A stretch of DNA of 64,000 bases from Amblyomma americanum (taxonomy: Eukaryota; Arthropoda; Arachnida; Ixodida; Ixodidae), in NCBI RefSeq assembly GCF_052857255.1, contig NC_135497.1, positions 114,761,380 to 114,825,379 on the forward strand, written 5' to 3'. Position numbers and translations under genes: made by a program. Below, one piece after another: positions 26,608 through 38,620 of the stretch (position 1 is the stretch's first letter; each line of letters opens with the position of its first letter). The notes beneath the pieces are model-generated. The model was not told where the DNA came from, made no database searches, and saw only the letters and a list, made by a program, of their open reading frames with translations.

Positions 26608-26680
26608 TTCACACTTGGTCTTATAAGTTTGTCTTCACACTTGGTCTTCAGACTTGGTCTTAACACTTGGTCTTATAGGC
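26608..26680. repeat. Minisatellite, unit ACTTGGTCTT with spacer, about 5 copies
   Basis: CACTTGGTCTTA-type units of 15-17 bases recur: CACACTTGGTCTTATAAG, TTTGTCTTCA, CACTTGGTCTTCA, GACTTGGTCTTA and ACACTTGGTCTTATAGG. Confidence 0.85.
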
Positions 26681-26984
26681 TGAAAAAAAAATTGCACAAA
26701 ACAGACGGGACAAGGAAGAGCATAAAGAGGAACCTTTTTTTTTTTTTGGTCTCCAATGCTTTGAATTTTACCCTTGAACTTCCACACGACAATTCCTTGC
26801 ACTCCTTAGATTGTTTCTAACTGGAGACAACTACCTCTGTTGAACTTACATCCCAAGATTGATGAAGGCTCTAGTACCTGTTGACATCTCCGCATTCAAA
26901 GCTTAGAAAATGTTTTGCCCTTCGACTGTGTGCTGTTTCTCGTCCCCCTCTGTCTTGGAACAACATTTTCTTCAGTAATGTTTC
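26681..26984. other. Unassigned region
   Basis: I see no gene or repeat. Confidence 0.4.
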
Positions 26985-27048
26985 ACCAACTGTGCTCTTT
27001 GGCCTGAGATGCCCTTGCTCCATTAAAACCCACCATCATCATCATTTT
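26985..27048 (+). mobile_element. Probable LINE 3'-end fragment with (ATC)n tail
   Basis: TGAGATGCCCTTGCTCCATT followed by AAAACCCACCATCATCATCAT looks like an RTE-type LINE 3' end on the plus strand. The CATC-type tail resembles that of the LINE at 16866. Only the tail region is present. Confidence 0.4.
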
Positions 27049-27589
27049 TCACCAACTAGCCCAACAGTGTGCACTACTACTGTCTTATAGGTTTAGTCTG
27101 GGTCTCAGGTTCATGCTTTCGAGAGCCAATCGCTCGAGAGTCTTTTTCTCGGAGTTAAGAAAATTTTAAAAGAATATCAGTCACTGAACACGTTTTAATG
27201 CAAAGAAGAGAAGCTTAGGTTCGTGATCTTCTATGTTTAACACCTTTAAAAAACGGCGTCATTTCGTACGCGTTTTTGGTCTCCATTTTTTTTTGCACTG
27301 TTTAATGATGCAAATCAAATATTTTAGTTTGAAACGATTCATTTTAATTGTAGGCTCTTGCAATTATTCATACAAAGTTAATATATATCTATCGTCTACT
27401 GGACATCCACTCTGCTACGGGACATCAAGATATTGTTTATTTGATTGACATATTTTCGTTATTACCTTAACCTTCACGCAGATAGCTTAAAAAATACCTC
27501 CCCTACGGAAAAATCCGGTATGTCAACAAACAGGGCTTTAAATGACAAACAAGCATTATACGTGTCCGCTTCGCTGACCATGTCAATAC
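27049..27589. other. Unassigned AT-rich region
   Basis: I see no gene or repeat. Confidence 0.4.
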
Positions 27590-27835
27590 CGGACCTGTAT
27601 GCCACTGACACGGGCTAGTACGGGCCTGGTTTAGTGTTCATACCGGAGAGATCGTACCTGTACGGTGCCTAGAAAGGTTTTATACGGGTCAAGTTTTACG
27701 CTCAAACAGGAGCGACCAGACCGGTGCTGAACTTGAAGAGGTTAATGCCGCCATAATCTAGAGCTCATATAGCGGACCTTTACGGTGACAAAATGGGCTT
27801 TAACGGGTCCTTTTTCGCAACTGTAAAGGGCAGGT
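27590..27835. repeat. Degenerate tandem repeat, unit about 63 bp
   Basis: ACCTGTA, TACGGG, GTTT and GGAG words recur in the same order in at least two adjacent units (from about 27592 and about 27655), with weaker matches in a third and a fourth (from about 27773). Divergence is high. Confidence 0.45.
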
Positions 27836-28060
27836 TAGTTAAGCTATAGGTCTGCAGGTGACTTTTCACATGCATAGAAAGCTGGCGGTGTAAGGGCTAA
27901 TCCGAGATTGAGCAAGGTAAATATATAGAATGCCCTGGCTGCTGTGTACCTTCATATCAATTATTAACGAACAACTTGCAACGCAGAAGTGAAAACACGA
28001 ACGTAGGACTCCGTCTACATCGTGAAAAATATACCCGCGGATACTGAGACACAGCTGGCT

Positions 28061-28376
28061 AATAATAATAATAATTGGTTTTTGGAGGAAATGAAATGGC
28101 GCAGTATCTGTCTCATATATCTTTGGACACCTGAACCGCCCCGCAAGGGAAGGGATAAATGAGGGAGTGCAAGAAGAAAAGAAGAAATAGGTGCCATAGT
28201 GGAGGGCTCCGGAATAATTTCGACCTCCTGGGTATCCTTAACGTGCACTGACATCGCACAGCATACGGGCGCCTTAGCGTTTTGCCTCCATAAAAACGCA
28301 GCCGCCGCGGTCGGGTTCGAACACGGGAACTCCGGATCAGTAGCCGAGCGCGCTAACCACTGAGCCACCGCGGCGG
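28061..28376 (-). mobile_element. Full-length Ruka-type SINE (long subfamily)
   Basis: On the minus strand it starts CCGCCGCGGTGGCTCAGTGG (A-box), with GTGTTCGAACCC as the B-box region. The body has TTTTTATGGAGGCAAAACGC, AAGG-GCCCGTATGCTGTGCG and GTGCACGTTAAGGATACCC. The 3' part includes CAAAGATATATGAGACAG and AAAAACCAATT and ends in a short (ATT)n tail (28061-28075 on the plus strand as AAT). It is complete from head to tail. Confidence 0.95.
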
Positions 28377-28678
28377 ATTGCTGACTACTGAAAAATGCGC
28401 AAGTCGCTTAATCGCAGTCTGCGTAGTGCACGAAGTAGCTGTGAAGCGAACGTGGGCAATCGTTACGCATCGGCACCGGCTGAGTGGATACAGCCGTGCA
28501 AAAATAATGAAACACGGTAGAGAAATGAGTAGCAAGGAATGAACCCGTGTTTAAGAAATAGAACACAAGTGTGTTTTGCACTGTTTCCTTCATGTTTCCT
28601 TCGTTTTTGTTGTGTTTATGGCGATATATACGAGCTAGCCGAGCTGTCAATCGTTCAACGCTTCTCTGTGTGTCTATA
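28377..28678. other. Unassigned spacer
   Basis: I see no gene or repeat between the SINE and the foldback element. Confidence 0.4.
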
Positions 28679-29345
28679 CAGGGTGTTTCACCGAAGACTT
28701 TACAAAATTTTAAAAATAGGGTTTTTGAGTTAGAAGAGCGCTTTTTTTTTTTGGTGTAGTATTGTCGGTGGTGTAGAACATTACAATACAGCTAAGACGT
28801 GCTAACTAGCAGGCTGGTTAACTAATACTGTATAGCTAACTCTTTAGCTATTACTCTTAGGCTCGTTAATTATTGAGAGCTGTGTAGCCCGTAGCCCACC
28901 GTAATTGATATTCATATCAGCTTTTCGAAAACGTGGTTACCTTCGAAGCTGTGGCCCAAGAAATTCTGGCTAAATCGCGCCAAAATACAAGCACTTTCGA
29001 GAAGGTTCCAGGCAAAGCAACTTCTCCAGTTCACGTAACTCGTCGAAATAGTTAAAATTTGTTGGGCCACAGCGCCGAGGGTAACCGCGCTTTTGAAATT
29101 CTAAAATACTGATATGGATATGAATTATGGTGGGCTACACGCCTCTCAATAACTAAGGAGCCTAACAGTAAGAGTTGAAAAAATTTAACTATTCAATACT
29201 ATAGTTAACCAGCCTGCTAGCCACTTCTTAGCTGTATTCTGATGTTCTATAGCGCTGACAATGCTATGCCGAAAAAAAGCGCTCTTCTAACTCAAAAAGC
29301 CTATTTTTAAAAAAAATTGTATAAAAGCTTAGGTGAAACACTCTG
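28679..29345. mobile_element. 667-bp foldback (long-TIR) DNA transposon-like element
   Basis: The two halves are reverse complements from CAGGGTGTTTCACC at the left to GGTGAAACACTCTG at the right. Matching blocks include GAGTTAGAAGAGCGCTTTTT, CAGCAGGCTGGTTAACT-like text (GCAGGCTGGTTAACT in both arms), TATTGAGAG, GTAGCCCACC and GCTGTGGCCCAA. Each arm is about 300 bases and the unpaired centre about 70. No protein is encoded. A TA precedes the left end, but no convincing target duplication is visible. The superfamily is not assigned. Confidence 0.9.
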
Positions 29346-29857
29346 AATAAATAAAATCTTTAGTGGGAAGTGAAGTATGTGCAGCGCTGCTCCGTTGGCC
29401 AGGTGTGAAGATAAGTGACGCATTCTGCTTGAAATTTTTGTGCCAGATCTCCGTGCGAGGCGAAAATTACGTGTGCTATGACAGCACGTACAACAAGCTA
29501 GCTTTGAGAAAATTACGATGTTCCAAGATGTTTTCATGCTTATCATAGCGCTCATCAACATTCAGGATATCAGTGGTGCCTCCCGAGAGCCTCCAAGAAG
29601 CCCCAGCACACTTTCAGCGGAATCAACTAGCTGGGACCGAAATTTCTACACTTAATAAATACTACTACCGAAGAGTGAAAAAGTGCAGTCAGTTCAGACA
29701 TGCAGAAATTGCACATGGGTTCACAGAAGCAGCCATGGCATAGCTTAGTTTTTTTTTCCTCTATTGAAAATAGTATTTGTGGACTGGTAGATAACGTCAG
29801 TGGTTCGAGTGGAGGGCAATAGTGGTCAGGAGCTTAATAGTTCGAATCTGCTCCTCA
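29346..29857. other. Unassigned region
   Basis: I see no gene or repeat. Confidence 0.4.
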
Positions 29858-29906
29858 AGCGTTAAGGTCCCCATCCTGCAAAAAAATCCGGCATCGGCAT
29901 TGGCAT
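29858..29906 (+). repeat. Fragment related to repeat R-A
   Basis: AGCGTTAAGGTCCCCATCCT and AAAAAATCCGGCATCGGCAT resemble the left end of the repeats at 18904 and 44452. The match stops at a tetranucleotide microsatellite. Confidence 0.5.
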
Positions 29907-29907
29907 A

Positions 29908-29962
<55 letters not shown>
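29907..29962. repeat. (TAAA)n microsatellite
   Basis: About fourteen TAAA units. Confidence 0.97.
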
Positions 29963-30426
29963 GAATCGCCTGTAAGGCGAAGTAGCTGACTCGGCAGGTA
30001 TTATTGAAGCATACGTGTCTCCAAACGCCCCGCATCTGCTGCTCGCTCATCAAAATCTGAGAACTGCAACTTTTCTTGGTAACTGCAATCTTTACCCTAC
30101 AAGAGTCAGCACGTCTGGCCTAGACAGCGCGTATGTTTCTCGTGGCGGCGTCTGCACCCAGTTTCCTTCGTGCTCTCTCACTGGGGCGCTCAGCCTCTAA
30201 GCTCTTCTGAAATGAGGCAAAGCCAGCAGCGTAGGAAGAAGCAAACCGGAGAGAAGTGCGTTGTTGATAGACGATGAGTGAGGGGCAGATTGTGGAGGTT
30301 AATGAGTGGGGCGAGCATTTGCAGCAGCAAGCTGACTGCATCGGGTGCCGGGAAGGGGGAGGAGAAAGCAAATGGCAAGCCCATGCGCCGACAGAGAGGG
30401 CAACGCCTCTAGGGCTGGCCTGCTAC
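29963..30426. other. Unassigned region
   Basis: I see no gene or repeat. Confidence 0.4.
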
Positions 30427-31060
30427 AGAGAGAGGGAGACAGCACTTTATTTGGCAACTTCTTTTTGGTCAGCTGAAACGAGCTTGTTCCACAAACGTCA
30501 GTTGATCGTCAAACTGATCCGAGGCCAGCCAGGCACTCCAGGAGGGTGGGGGGATTGTATGGCGACTGGACATATGTAGAGGCAATGTTCTAGGTTTGAG
30601 TAAGGTCTAGGGCAGTTAGGGCAGACTGGGGCAGCTCGGAGACGATGTAGGTAGGACAGGGCGAGGAGGTGTAATATGTTTAGATGCATTTTGCGGAGTA
30701 TGCGGATTGAGGATGTTGGCAGTAGCGCTGGGTGTGGGGAAGGCAGTGTCTGAAGGGCCTCCCTGACGTTGTAATAGTGGGTGTTTATGTTGCGCTTGCA
30801 CTCAAGGCTATCTTCCCATGTCGGTTGCAAAGGCCACGGGATTGCAGGTGTCAGGTGCGCGACGTCGTGGACGAGCCGGTGGACCAGCTCGTTTCCTGCA
30901 ATTGCAGCATGCCCAGGGACCCACTGGAACATGATAGTGCGGGGTCGTGGGTATTCTAGCGTGGTGTGCAGGTCGCCTGTAAGGGTGGAGGGTATGGTTA
31001 TACCTTGCATACAGGCTGCATGGCCTGCTACACGTCGCTAGGAGATATATTTCGATCATT
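30427..31060 (-). mobile_element. 3' fragment of a LINE with RNase H and zinc-finger end
   Basis: The minus-strand frame 30498-31010 has FQWVPGHAAIAGNELVHRLV, resembling the C-terminal half of an RNase H domain. It is followed about 90 residues on by CPNCPRPYSNLEHCLYICP, a C-x2-C...H-x3/4-C arrangement seen after RNase H in I-group LINEs. The aspartate expected in the GNE-x-A-D motif is replaced here (GNELVH). The frame ends 70 bases before an AATAAA (complement of 30446-30452) and a CT-rich 3' end near 30427. Everything upstream, including the polymerase, is missing. Confidence 0.8.
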
Positions 31061-34000
31061 GTTGTGATCCACGTGTCCGTTTAGCCGTTTGTGGAGAAAA
31101 TTCAAGAGCGTGCCTTGTTTATGAATTAGAAGCAAGAACAAAAGCTGCCACTGGAAGCACGCGTTTACTACACGAGGCAAATGTAACTACATGAGCAGTT
31201 CATGTAGAATCAAAAACAATAGCAAATCAGAACAACACCAGCGCAGAAAGCTTGCGTCATACCTTACTAAAGGTCTTGCGAGGGGTATGGTGGCTTTTTC
31301 TAAAAAAAATAATAGTTGGTGATTACGCCGCAAAGCTGTGACAGCGCGAATTAATCAGTGCTTAATTGAATCTCTCGAAGATTTCCGAGGCCGCGATCGA
31401 ACTAAGAGTTTGTATGCGTTACGCGAGACCAAATGTGGCATGATATAGAGAATAAATAATGTTAAATTTCTGTGTCCAAATGCCCAAGGTACGAATTTTT
31501 AGTGCCCTTTCGATCGCCTCCAGCCGTATCAATAACCCCGGCGTGTGTTTTGTGGATACACCTGACGGAGGTGCAAAACAAATGACGAACAATAAATCCG
31601 GATTCACGACGCTTCGATTTTTGCAACCATCTTTCTAGCGCCAGATTTGCTATGCTAGGAGGCTACTGTAACTGCCTTTGTGGCACGTCAGTTTCCTCGC
31701 GGCGATGTTTGAAAGGGAGAAGAGACGATAAACCAGGCGGAACGATAACTACTGCAATAATTTTTGGGTCAGAAAATTTTGAGAGCAAAGGCCTCTTTCC
31801 GGTGGCTTCGCTTTATTCAGACATACGTGCGTGGTAATAGCAGTGTGCCTGATATGTTCTCTAGATGTAGACGCCTTTTGCAGGGAGTTGGGTCGGCGAA
31901 TTCAGGTTAAACTCAGTGATTACGTTACGCGTGGCTAAATGTATTAGGCATGCGAATAAAAAAAACTGCCTGACGTTACGAACAGGGCGGAATATATAAA
32001 TAACAGTGGTATACAGCTTAATTGGTATAAGCGATATCCCCCTTTTTTTTTTCTCCTTCCTGCGTACCGAAGGTGATTTTTTTCTCCTTTTTGCGAACTG
32101 GGTATGTTTTCTAGAGACTTTGTGCTGAAAGGTGAAAAGTGGTGGGCCATGATGGGTGAGCGCGTTGCATAACCTTGTGTTACCAGTCTTTTTTCGCCAT
32201 TTATGCAATTCTCTCAAATGATCTGCAGCATAGCGCCTTTTCAAAATTTAATACATTTGATTCCATTCAATTTTAAGATCAGTTTTGTGGAGTTTAGGAA
32301 TGAAAACTATGAATATGAACCATCTTGTATAGTGTGTGTTTTTTTATTAATTTGAACATGCACAGACAGCATTTATTGACTGCAATTTAGGCTCACCTGA
32401 GCTTTCTGTTTGTTTTCTTTTACTCGAACTTAGAGGAAGTGCTTAGTCGCGAAGCGGGCCCTTAGATTAAGTACTGTACTTGTTCAATGAAACGCGGTCG
32501 TCAAGTATTGATTCGCATAAATGCGTGTTATTAGGGCAACGTAAATGTAGCAGCAGTCAGTGCTCATTGCAATCGTATGTTTTACAGCTAACTGCAGGCT
32601 TTCATGACATTGGAGTAAGTGCCTCAGCGGAACAGTTTTATTCGCTGCTCCAGAATTTCAGTTCCGCACAATATGCGTTCTGATTCGCGTCCTTTGGGCG
32701 CAAACTATGCCACAATTAGGTGACATCAATGCTCTTTGTTAATGACGAAATGTTATTACACACAAACTAACTATATGTTTATATTAACTACATGGCAACA
32801 CCAAGCAGTCTGTTTATTTAAATAAAAGCGCCCTGCGCGTCCGCAGCCCGGCACACCAGTTAAAACATGCTTTCCGATGCCGCAATGTAACATGAATAAT
32901 TCGGGTACTTTCGGCTATTAAAACCTTCACTACGTTGTTAGGCATAGTTCTGATAATGCTATGCATCGTTCTCAGGACTATGCACGACAACGCAGCTCGA
33001 GCTGAGAGACCTGAAGTTTTTCAATGGTAATGACCTCTGACTTGTGCAAGCTGGCAAAAAAGGAAGCTTCGCCTCTATGGTATGGAGAATTTTTGAGCGA
33101 AAATACAGTGCAGACGATCCACAACAACTACACACCAAGATATATGAAACCAGCAAAGGAGAAAAGGTAGAGAGTCAAGTTCTTTCTTTGTGCTGGAATT
33201 TTGGCATGAAGAAACTTGCAGAAGCTATACATGGCTGCAAGCGAAACAGACTCGACGTGTTTTTCACTGATATAACACATAAGAATGTTATTTCATTTAG
33301 CCGCATAGTGAGTTAAAGTATGGTCGGCCGAACCACGCAGATCAGCTTCTACCTCTGAAAAAATCAACGCGGTGGATGTGGACGGCCCCTTTCCTTTTTT
33401 TATCAAAAGCGCATGCCTTGTTTCCCGGCTTCATTGTGTCAACCTTTAAAGCTAGAGGCTGCATACAGCAGTGCACCGGCTACAGCCCGAACAAGTGTTT
33501 TACCAGTCAAAAATCTTTCACGTAGACAAGGATGAAAACTTAGTTTAAAGAGGCATGTGAAAGAGGAAGATGAGGTTATCTCCTAGAATCAAAACGTCCA
33601 CCAACATAAGCTTTTTCGTACTGCCCATACCATCATAAGCTTTCGTATTTGGGAAACTACTTTTTGCAATTCCTACTCTCTCTCTCTCTCTCAATCTTTC
33701 TTTTTTTTACTGATTCCCTTACCTAATTTTCAGTTCGTTAGGTCACCCTAACCTCCTGCAACCCCCTCTGCTACGGAAACAGAGTTACACAATTTTTGTT
33801 AGGTCATCCCACGCTTGCCATATGCAATCTGCAATTTAAATAGTCACCGCCTGGTTATGGTCAATCCCCCTTGTGGGTATGTGCCATTTTGGGAGGGGAA
33901 CAACAACAACAGCAAGTTTTGAGTGCGTATAACTTTGCGCCGTTATACCACAAGGGACGTCCAAATGACCGTACCATGCAGAAACCCGATGCCAACACTC

Positions 34001-34089
34001 CGCAGCCAACATCGATATGATGAAGCAAGCAACTAAATGTCAAGCGTAACCAGCTAAAGCTCGCGTCATCACGTCGTTCCCCATTACGT
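31061..34089. other. Unassigned AT-rich region
   Basis: A plus-strand frame at 33044-33316 (90 codons, starting MQAGKKGSFASMVWRIF) is the most protein-like stretch, but I do not recognise it and see no supporting exon neighbours. A short CT run lies at 33679-33693. I see no repeat shared with the rest of the window. Confidence 0.35.
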
Positions 34090-35160
34090 TTACGGGAAGA
34101 GAAGTGCTGTCGTTATACGCATGCGCGCTCGATGAAAAGGACGCAGTGACGTTTTCGTCGTTGGCCTCGCCTTTTCACACCAGCCGGCCCGGTTGACATC
34201 GGGGGCGACTGGAACGCATTCGGACAGGGATCCCTCGAGACACGATGAAAACAGCGCGCTTGAAACAGTGTCATCTCGACGCCGAAGCACTCGAGCAGGG
34301 AAGTGAGGAGGCGTCGCGAGAGGCGGCGGCCCTCGTAAGCAGCCAAGCACCATAAGGAGGCGAGCGGCAAAGCCATGCGGGGAGTGCGCGCGCGCGACGC
34401 GAAAGACGCGGCCCACGAAGTCGTTGAGCGCGCTCCTGTTTTCGCGCGCTTTTCGTGCGTTTCCGCGGGCCGCGCGGAAGTGAGCGGGCCGGGGGAGGCG
34501 CACGCGTGCCACCCGGAATCGCCGGGGCCAATATTTGCGCACCCGTGGCCAATTCCGCCGAACGGCCCCGCTCCGTCTTTATACGCGGGCGCTCGCTGAG
34601 CGCGCTTCTTCCCCCGCTCCTCCGCGAATATGCGCGCCCGACGCAGCCTTGAAACATTTACAGCGGACAATAAAAGGCAGAGAGGCTTCATCTTCTTGCT
34701 GCAGCCCCGTCTCGGAGGAGCGCGGTGTCTTTTGCATCCGAGCGGGCCCGCCGCCGCCGCCGAAACGAGCAGCACAGGCCGCCGAGTCTTTTACACGGCC
34801 AAATGGATGTATCGGCGCAGCGCTAGTCGGGATTTTAGCGCTGCGGGCTGAAGGCGCGCGGGGGGGGGTCCCTTTATACGCCCAGTTTTTTATCCCCGCG
34901 GCTGCTATGCCATCAGCCCCCGCTGTTCCTATGGAGGAGCTGGGCTCCCGAACGCTGATGCGCTCTCTAACGATTTGTTTCAGCCACTGGCGCTTCCCCT
35001 AACGGAGTCGGCGCCGGAGCGCTCGACGCGCGGGGACAGCCCGCCAGATTAGGCAGCGACCCCTTTTGTAATTCGCTTGCCACTGCGCCTCCGCTCTTCC
35101 GAAACGCTGCGCCGAGCCAAGTGGCCGCGGTGGTCCTCCCCCTCCCTTCGGACCTTTTTT
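34090..35160. other. GC- and CpG-rich island with repeated TTTATACGC words
   Basis: This is the densest CpG stretch in the window. CTTTATACGC occurs twice (near 34577 and 34871) within GC-rich flanks, and AATAAAAGG and TTTTTTATCCCCGCGG add further AT words. Overlapping frames of 128-220 codons on both strands have low-complexity composition and no domain. A regulatory island is possible. A first exon cannot be excluded. Confidence 0.35.
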
Positions 35161-36913
35161 TGTTTTTCCTTTCCCTCCCTCCGAAACGCTTTTTATTTCT
35201 CTCTCTTTAATGTAGTGAGCACATTTTGCACGAATGCGACCGGGCGGACCTGTCCGTATGCCCGATGGGTTTCCATTGTTTGTCGTATCATTTTGAGTTG
35301 TCGAGAATAAGCAACCGTTCAGCTCTTGCAAGTGTGTAATTCTGCCACTGGCTGACGTTACTTTGGCGCCTCCGGGACTTTGCAGAGTCTTTGGCAATTC
35401 GTCTACAACATGACGCGTAAGAGCTGTCAGACTGTAGTTAGCGTTTTCTCTGGGTCCTCTGTGGCAGGTTGTTGCGCGAAAGGGGAAACTGAGCCAGTGG
35501 CCACGATAGTGACCCTTCAACGAATAATGTTTATCAACCTTGCACTTTTTTTTTGCCACTCTGAGGCGCCGATTTTAAACTGCAAATATCTTCACCGAGT
35601 TCTTGCTTTTGGCTTTCTCAAAAAAATGTTCGCCATCGATTTCTGGAAACCATTTTGAGCGCATACATAAACGCGTTTTGTCTCTTCTGTTAAATGTCGT
35701 CTGTGGGATGTGCCGGACGCCATCAAGCACTGATTTATTAACTGCAAAGATGCACTTTGGTTTTGGAAGGTGTTACAAGGGACACTAGAAAAGCTCTGTT
35801 TTAAATTCCCACAATGCGCGATACCATGTGGCAACTCAGCGTGATTACGAACTTTACCAGATGATTTTACTAATTTTACTGCACATCCTGCGAAAAACGC
35901 TCATATTATATTGGATCGTAGCCTCTCGTTTCCATCTGAACACATTTTAGTCAACTGGTGCTCCAGCTTGAGCACATTTATGAGGAAAGTGACTTTTCGC
36001 TAGATTTGTTTCCATGTTTGATGTGCTCTCTCTTCACCGCTATTTTAGTTGGGTTAGTGTGTGAAGTTTTTCGGTTAAGCTACTGCAGCTCAGCCGCTAG
36101 CTTTGTATATGGTCTGAGTATATAGCCCATGCCAGCGCAAAGAAAAAAAAAGCAGTGGTCGCCGAGTAATCCAGGGCATGACATCATGTAAACACGCTAC
36201 TGGCTCCGCACCGGCGCGAGTCGAATTAAGCTCAGAAATGTTTTTTTTATTTCTGTATGTGCGCACTTCGGAAAGACATTTGCATTGCTCGCCATCGATT
36301 TCGGCGATACTTAAAGCGTCAACATCGCATAAGGTTCGGAAAATGTTCCACTCAGATTGCATAGAATGAGAGTTGAAGCATTTACATTCTTAAAATGACG
36401 CACAAGACTACCGTTCATAGCCAACAATTCTGGGCAAAGGTATTTTTGAACGAGAAAGAGTTTACGAACACAATTTCTTCATATATTCTAACATTTCAGT
36501 ACAACAACCAATACATCCGCAGATCTCCCGTCGGCAGTCGTGCATTTGTTTGCTGTTAACGTTTTCGCTATCGTCGAACGCGTTCCCCGTTGGTTTTCTA
36601 TGGCAGTCTCAACTGCATGCTCGATGCGCGCGATGGAAAAACTTTAAAAGAAAGGTCTTGTTACACATCGGGAAAATGTTGAATTCCCTTCAGTATTTCC
36701 ATAACAGTGGCTTACATTTTTTTTTAATATTCAAAATTTCTGTCCAGCAATTTTGGACATGTATACGCCGTTTTTGTCGTCCTGTTCCACGCTGGGACCT
36801 GGAATAGAAAGCGCAGAAGTTTTCGCCACCGCAAGGAGACACTGCAATGTCGGTTTAATTATCAAATACACGACCTCACATTCATGCAAAATGGCACATC
36901 GCCACCGATTGAG
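35161..36913. other. Unassigned region
   Basis: I see no gene or repeat. Confidence 0.4.
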
Positions 36914-36927
36914 CAAGACTCCCCGCA

Positions 36928-37164
36928 GCCGCCGTGGTGGCTGAGTGGTTATGGCGCTCGGCTGCCCGCCCGAAAGACGCGGGTTCGATCCCGGCCGCGG
37001 CGGTCGAATTTCGATGGAGGCGAAATTCTAGAGGCCCGTGTACTGTGCGATCTCAGTGCACGTTAAAGAACCCCAGGTGGTCGAAATTTCCGGAGCCCTT
37101 CACTACGGTGTCCCTCATAGCCTGAGTAGCTTTGGGACGTTAAACCCCCATAAACCCATAAACC
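36928..37164 (+). mobile_element. Full-length Ruka-type SINE (short subfamily) with perfect 14-bp TSD
   Basis: CAAGACTCCCCGCA occurs at 36914-36927 and again at 37165-37178. Between them lies a complete element: head GCCGCCGTGGTGGCTGAGTG with B-box GGGTTCGATCCC, body TTTCGATGGAGGCGAAATTC and GTGCACGTTAAAGAACCCC, and tail CATAAACCCATAAACCC. The intact duplication and the clean head suggest a young insertion. Confidence 0.97.
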
Positions 37165-37178
37165 CAAGACTCCCCGCA

Positions 37179-37967
37179 ATTATGCGTCGTAATGGTATTC
37201 GCACGTGAGCCATTAAAACGGTCAACTTTCTTTATTCATGCAACGTAGAGGGTTGGTCAAGAGTCCTAAGGTCACCGGATCTGCTTTAGAGTCTTGCAAC
37301 GGGGCACTTTGACCCCCCCCCCCCCCCCCCAAAGCTAAAAATCTCTGGAAAGCGAGGAGGTGCCTCCATCCTCACACCTGAGGACCTTGGTGGATTTATG
37401 GGCGCGATAAGTTACGCTTCTTAGCCATTTCTTGTAAAGGCTGTGGATTATTTTAATAATAGCTGGAGCACCTCTCGCCACCCCATGCATGGATGACGAT
37501 CTCTGATGGCAGCAGGCATAAATACCTAACATTGTCACTGTGCAATGTGCGGTCGTATCGGCAAACAATCATGCAGCAAAAATAAAAGCGGCCTAGAAGT
37601 GGCGACCGTAACAAGAGTGCATGAATAATGGTGTATAAATTTCTTTTCAGGGTCTCCATAGCCCCAGGAAGTCGACCTGCTCGGCTAAAATAAAATGTCA
37701 TTTTTGCATTACGAATAAAAAACATAGAACGCTATAGTTGGTATTATGTACTTCGCATGCTTTGCACCAGCACTACTGTTTCTGAGACGCAACCATAAAA
37801 GGCATTGCGTTCTTACTACGCCTGCCCAACATTCGACATGTACAGCCGTTGTCAGAAGCATACAGCCCATTGGGTTAGCTTCTAGGCCGTACAGTGTGGC
37901 TCGTTTTCATCGTCAGCGTTCCAAATTTCAAGATAGTGAGAACTCACGCCCTCATCCGTCCGAAGCT
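37179..37967. other. Unassigned region with C18 run (37313-37330)
   Basis: Apart from the C homopolymer I see no gene or repeat. Confidence 0.4.
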
Positions 37968-38422
37968 TAGGACCAGACTTGTACGTAACTCGTTACAAGT
38001 AATTGATTACTTGCAATAAAATTCATTTCCTTCTAATTTTGTAATGCATTGATTACCTTTCGCAAGGCGTTCTCGGTAACCTAACTATATATTTTTTAAA
38101 TAATCGATTACTAGCAATCCGTTGCATGGTTTTCCAAAAACAAGTTGTAAAAAGTGATATTGCTCGGAGAAGATAAACTCGGTAACAAACACTGGTGTAG
38201 CACGGAATCGGCTCGCGTTAAAGCGGCAATGTTCGAGCCGCAAGCCCAAGCCCACATGCAAGCCTAAGCGGCCTGCATGTGACCAGCCCCGTGTTCCGTG
38301 CTTCGCATTTCACCACGGCGGTACAACGGAATGTCGTGTTTGGTGATCTTGAGCTTTCTACCCCCAGTGCGCGAACAACAGCGAGGCGCCGCGCTTTGCA
38401 TAACTTCGAGGTGGTGCGCAAG

Positions 38423-38513
38423 GCCTTCGTATGTTGAAGCAACGCACTTCGCTCCACCGCGTACACCGAGGCACTCTTCAGTGCTGCTACCGACGTGCTC
38501 ACGAGAAACGTGA
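38423..38513 (+). pseudogene. hAT transposase C-terminal dimerisation relic
   Basis: Translation of the plus strand gives AFVC, a stop, then SNALRSTAYTEALFSAATDV and LTRN. hAT transposases have a conserved C-terminal segment in which a short Asn-containing stretch is followed by S-S-A-x-x-E-R-x-F-S-x-A. Here S-T-A-x-x-E-A-L-F-S-A-A keeps the pattern, with the arginine lost. The rest of the transposase is unrecognisable. Confidence 0.6.
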
Positions 38514-38620
38514 AAAAAAAATGCCGAAAAAAAACAATTGCAGATGAAATTACCAACGTATGCACTGCAAAAGACTATAGGTCAAGCAAGACGAACCAGC
38601 CCACTCTCTTATACGTGTAT

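Noticed and set aside
33044..33316. A 90-codon plus-strand frame with protein-like composition
   Set aside because: I do not recognise it, and nothing nearby indicates exons or a mobile element. It is mentioned only in the gap description.
34113..34775. A 220-codon minus-strand frame, one of the longest in the window
   Set aside because: It overlaps other frames on both strands in the densest CpG island. Arg/Ala/Pro-rich composition and the absence of any motif argue against a protein.
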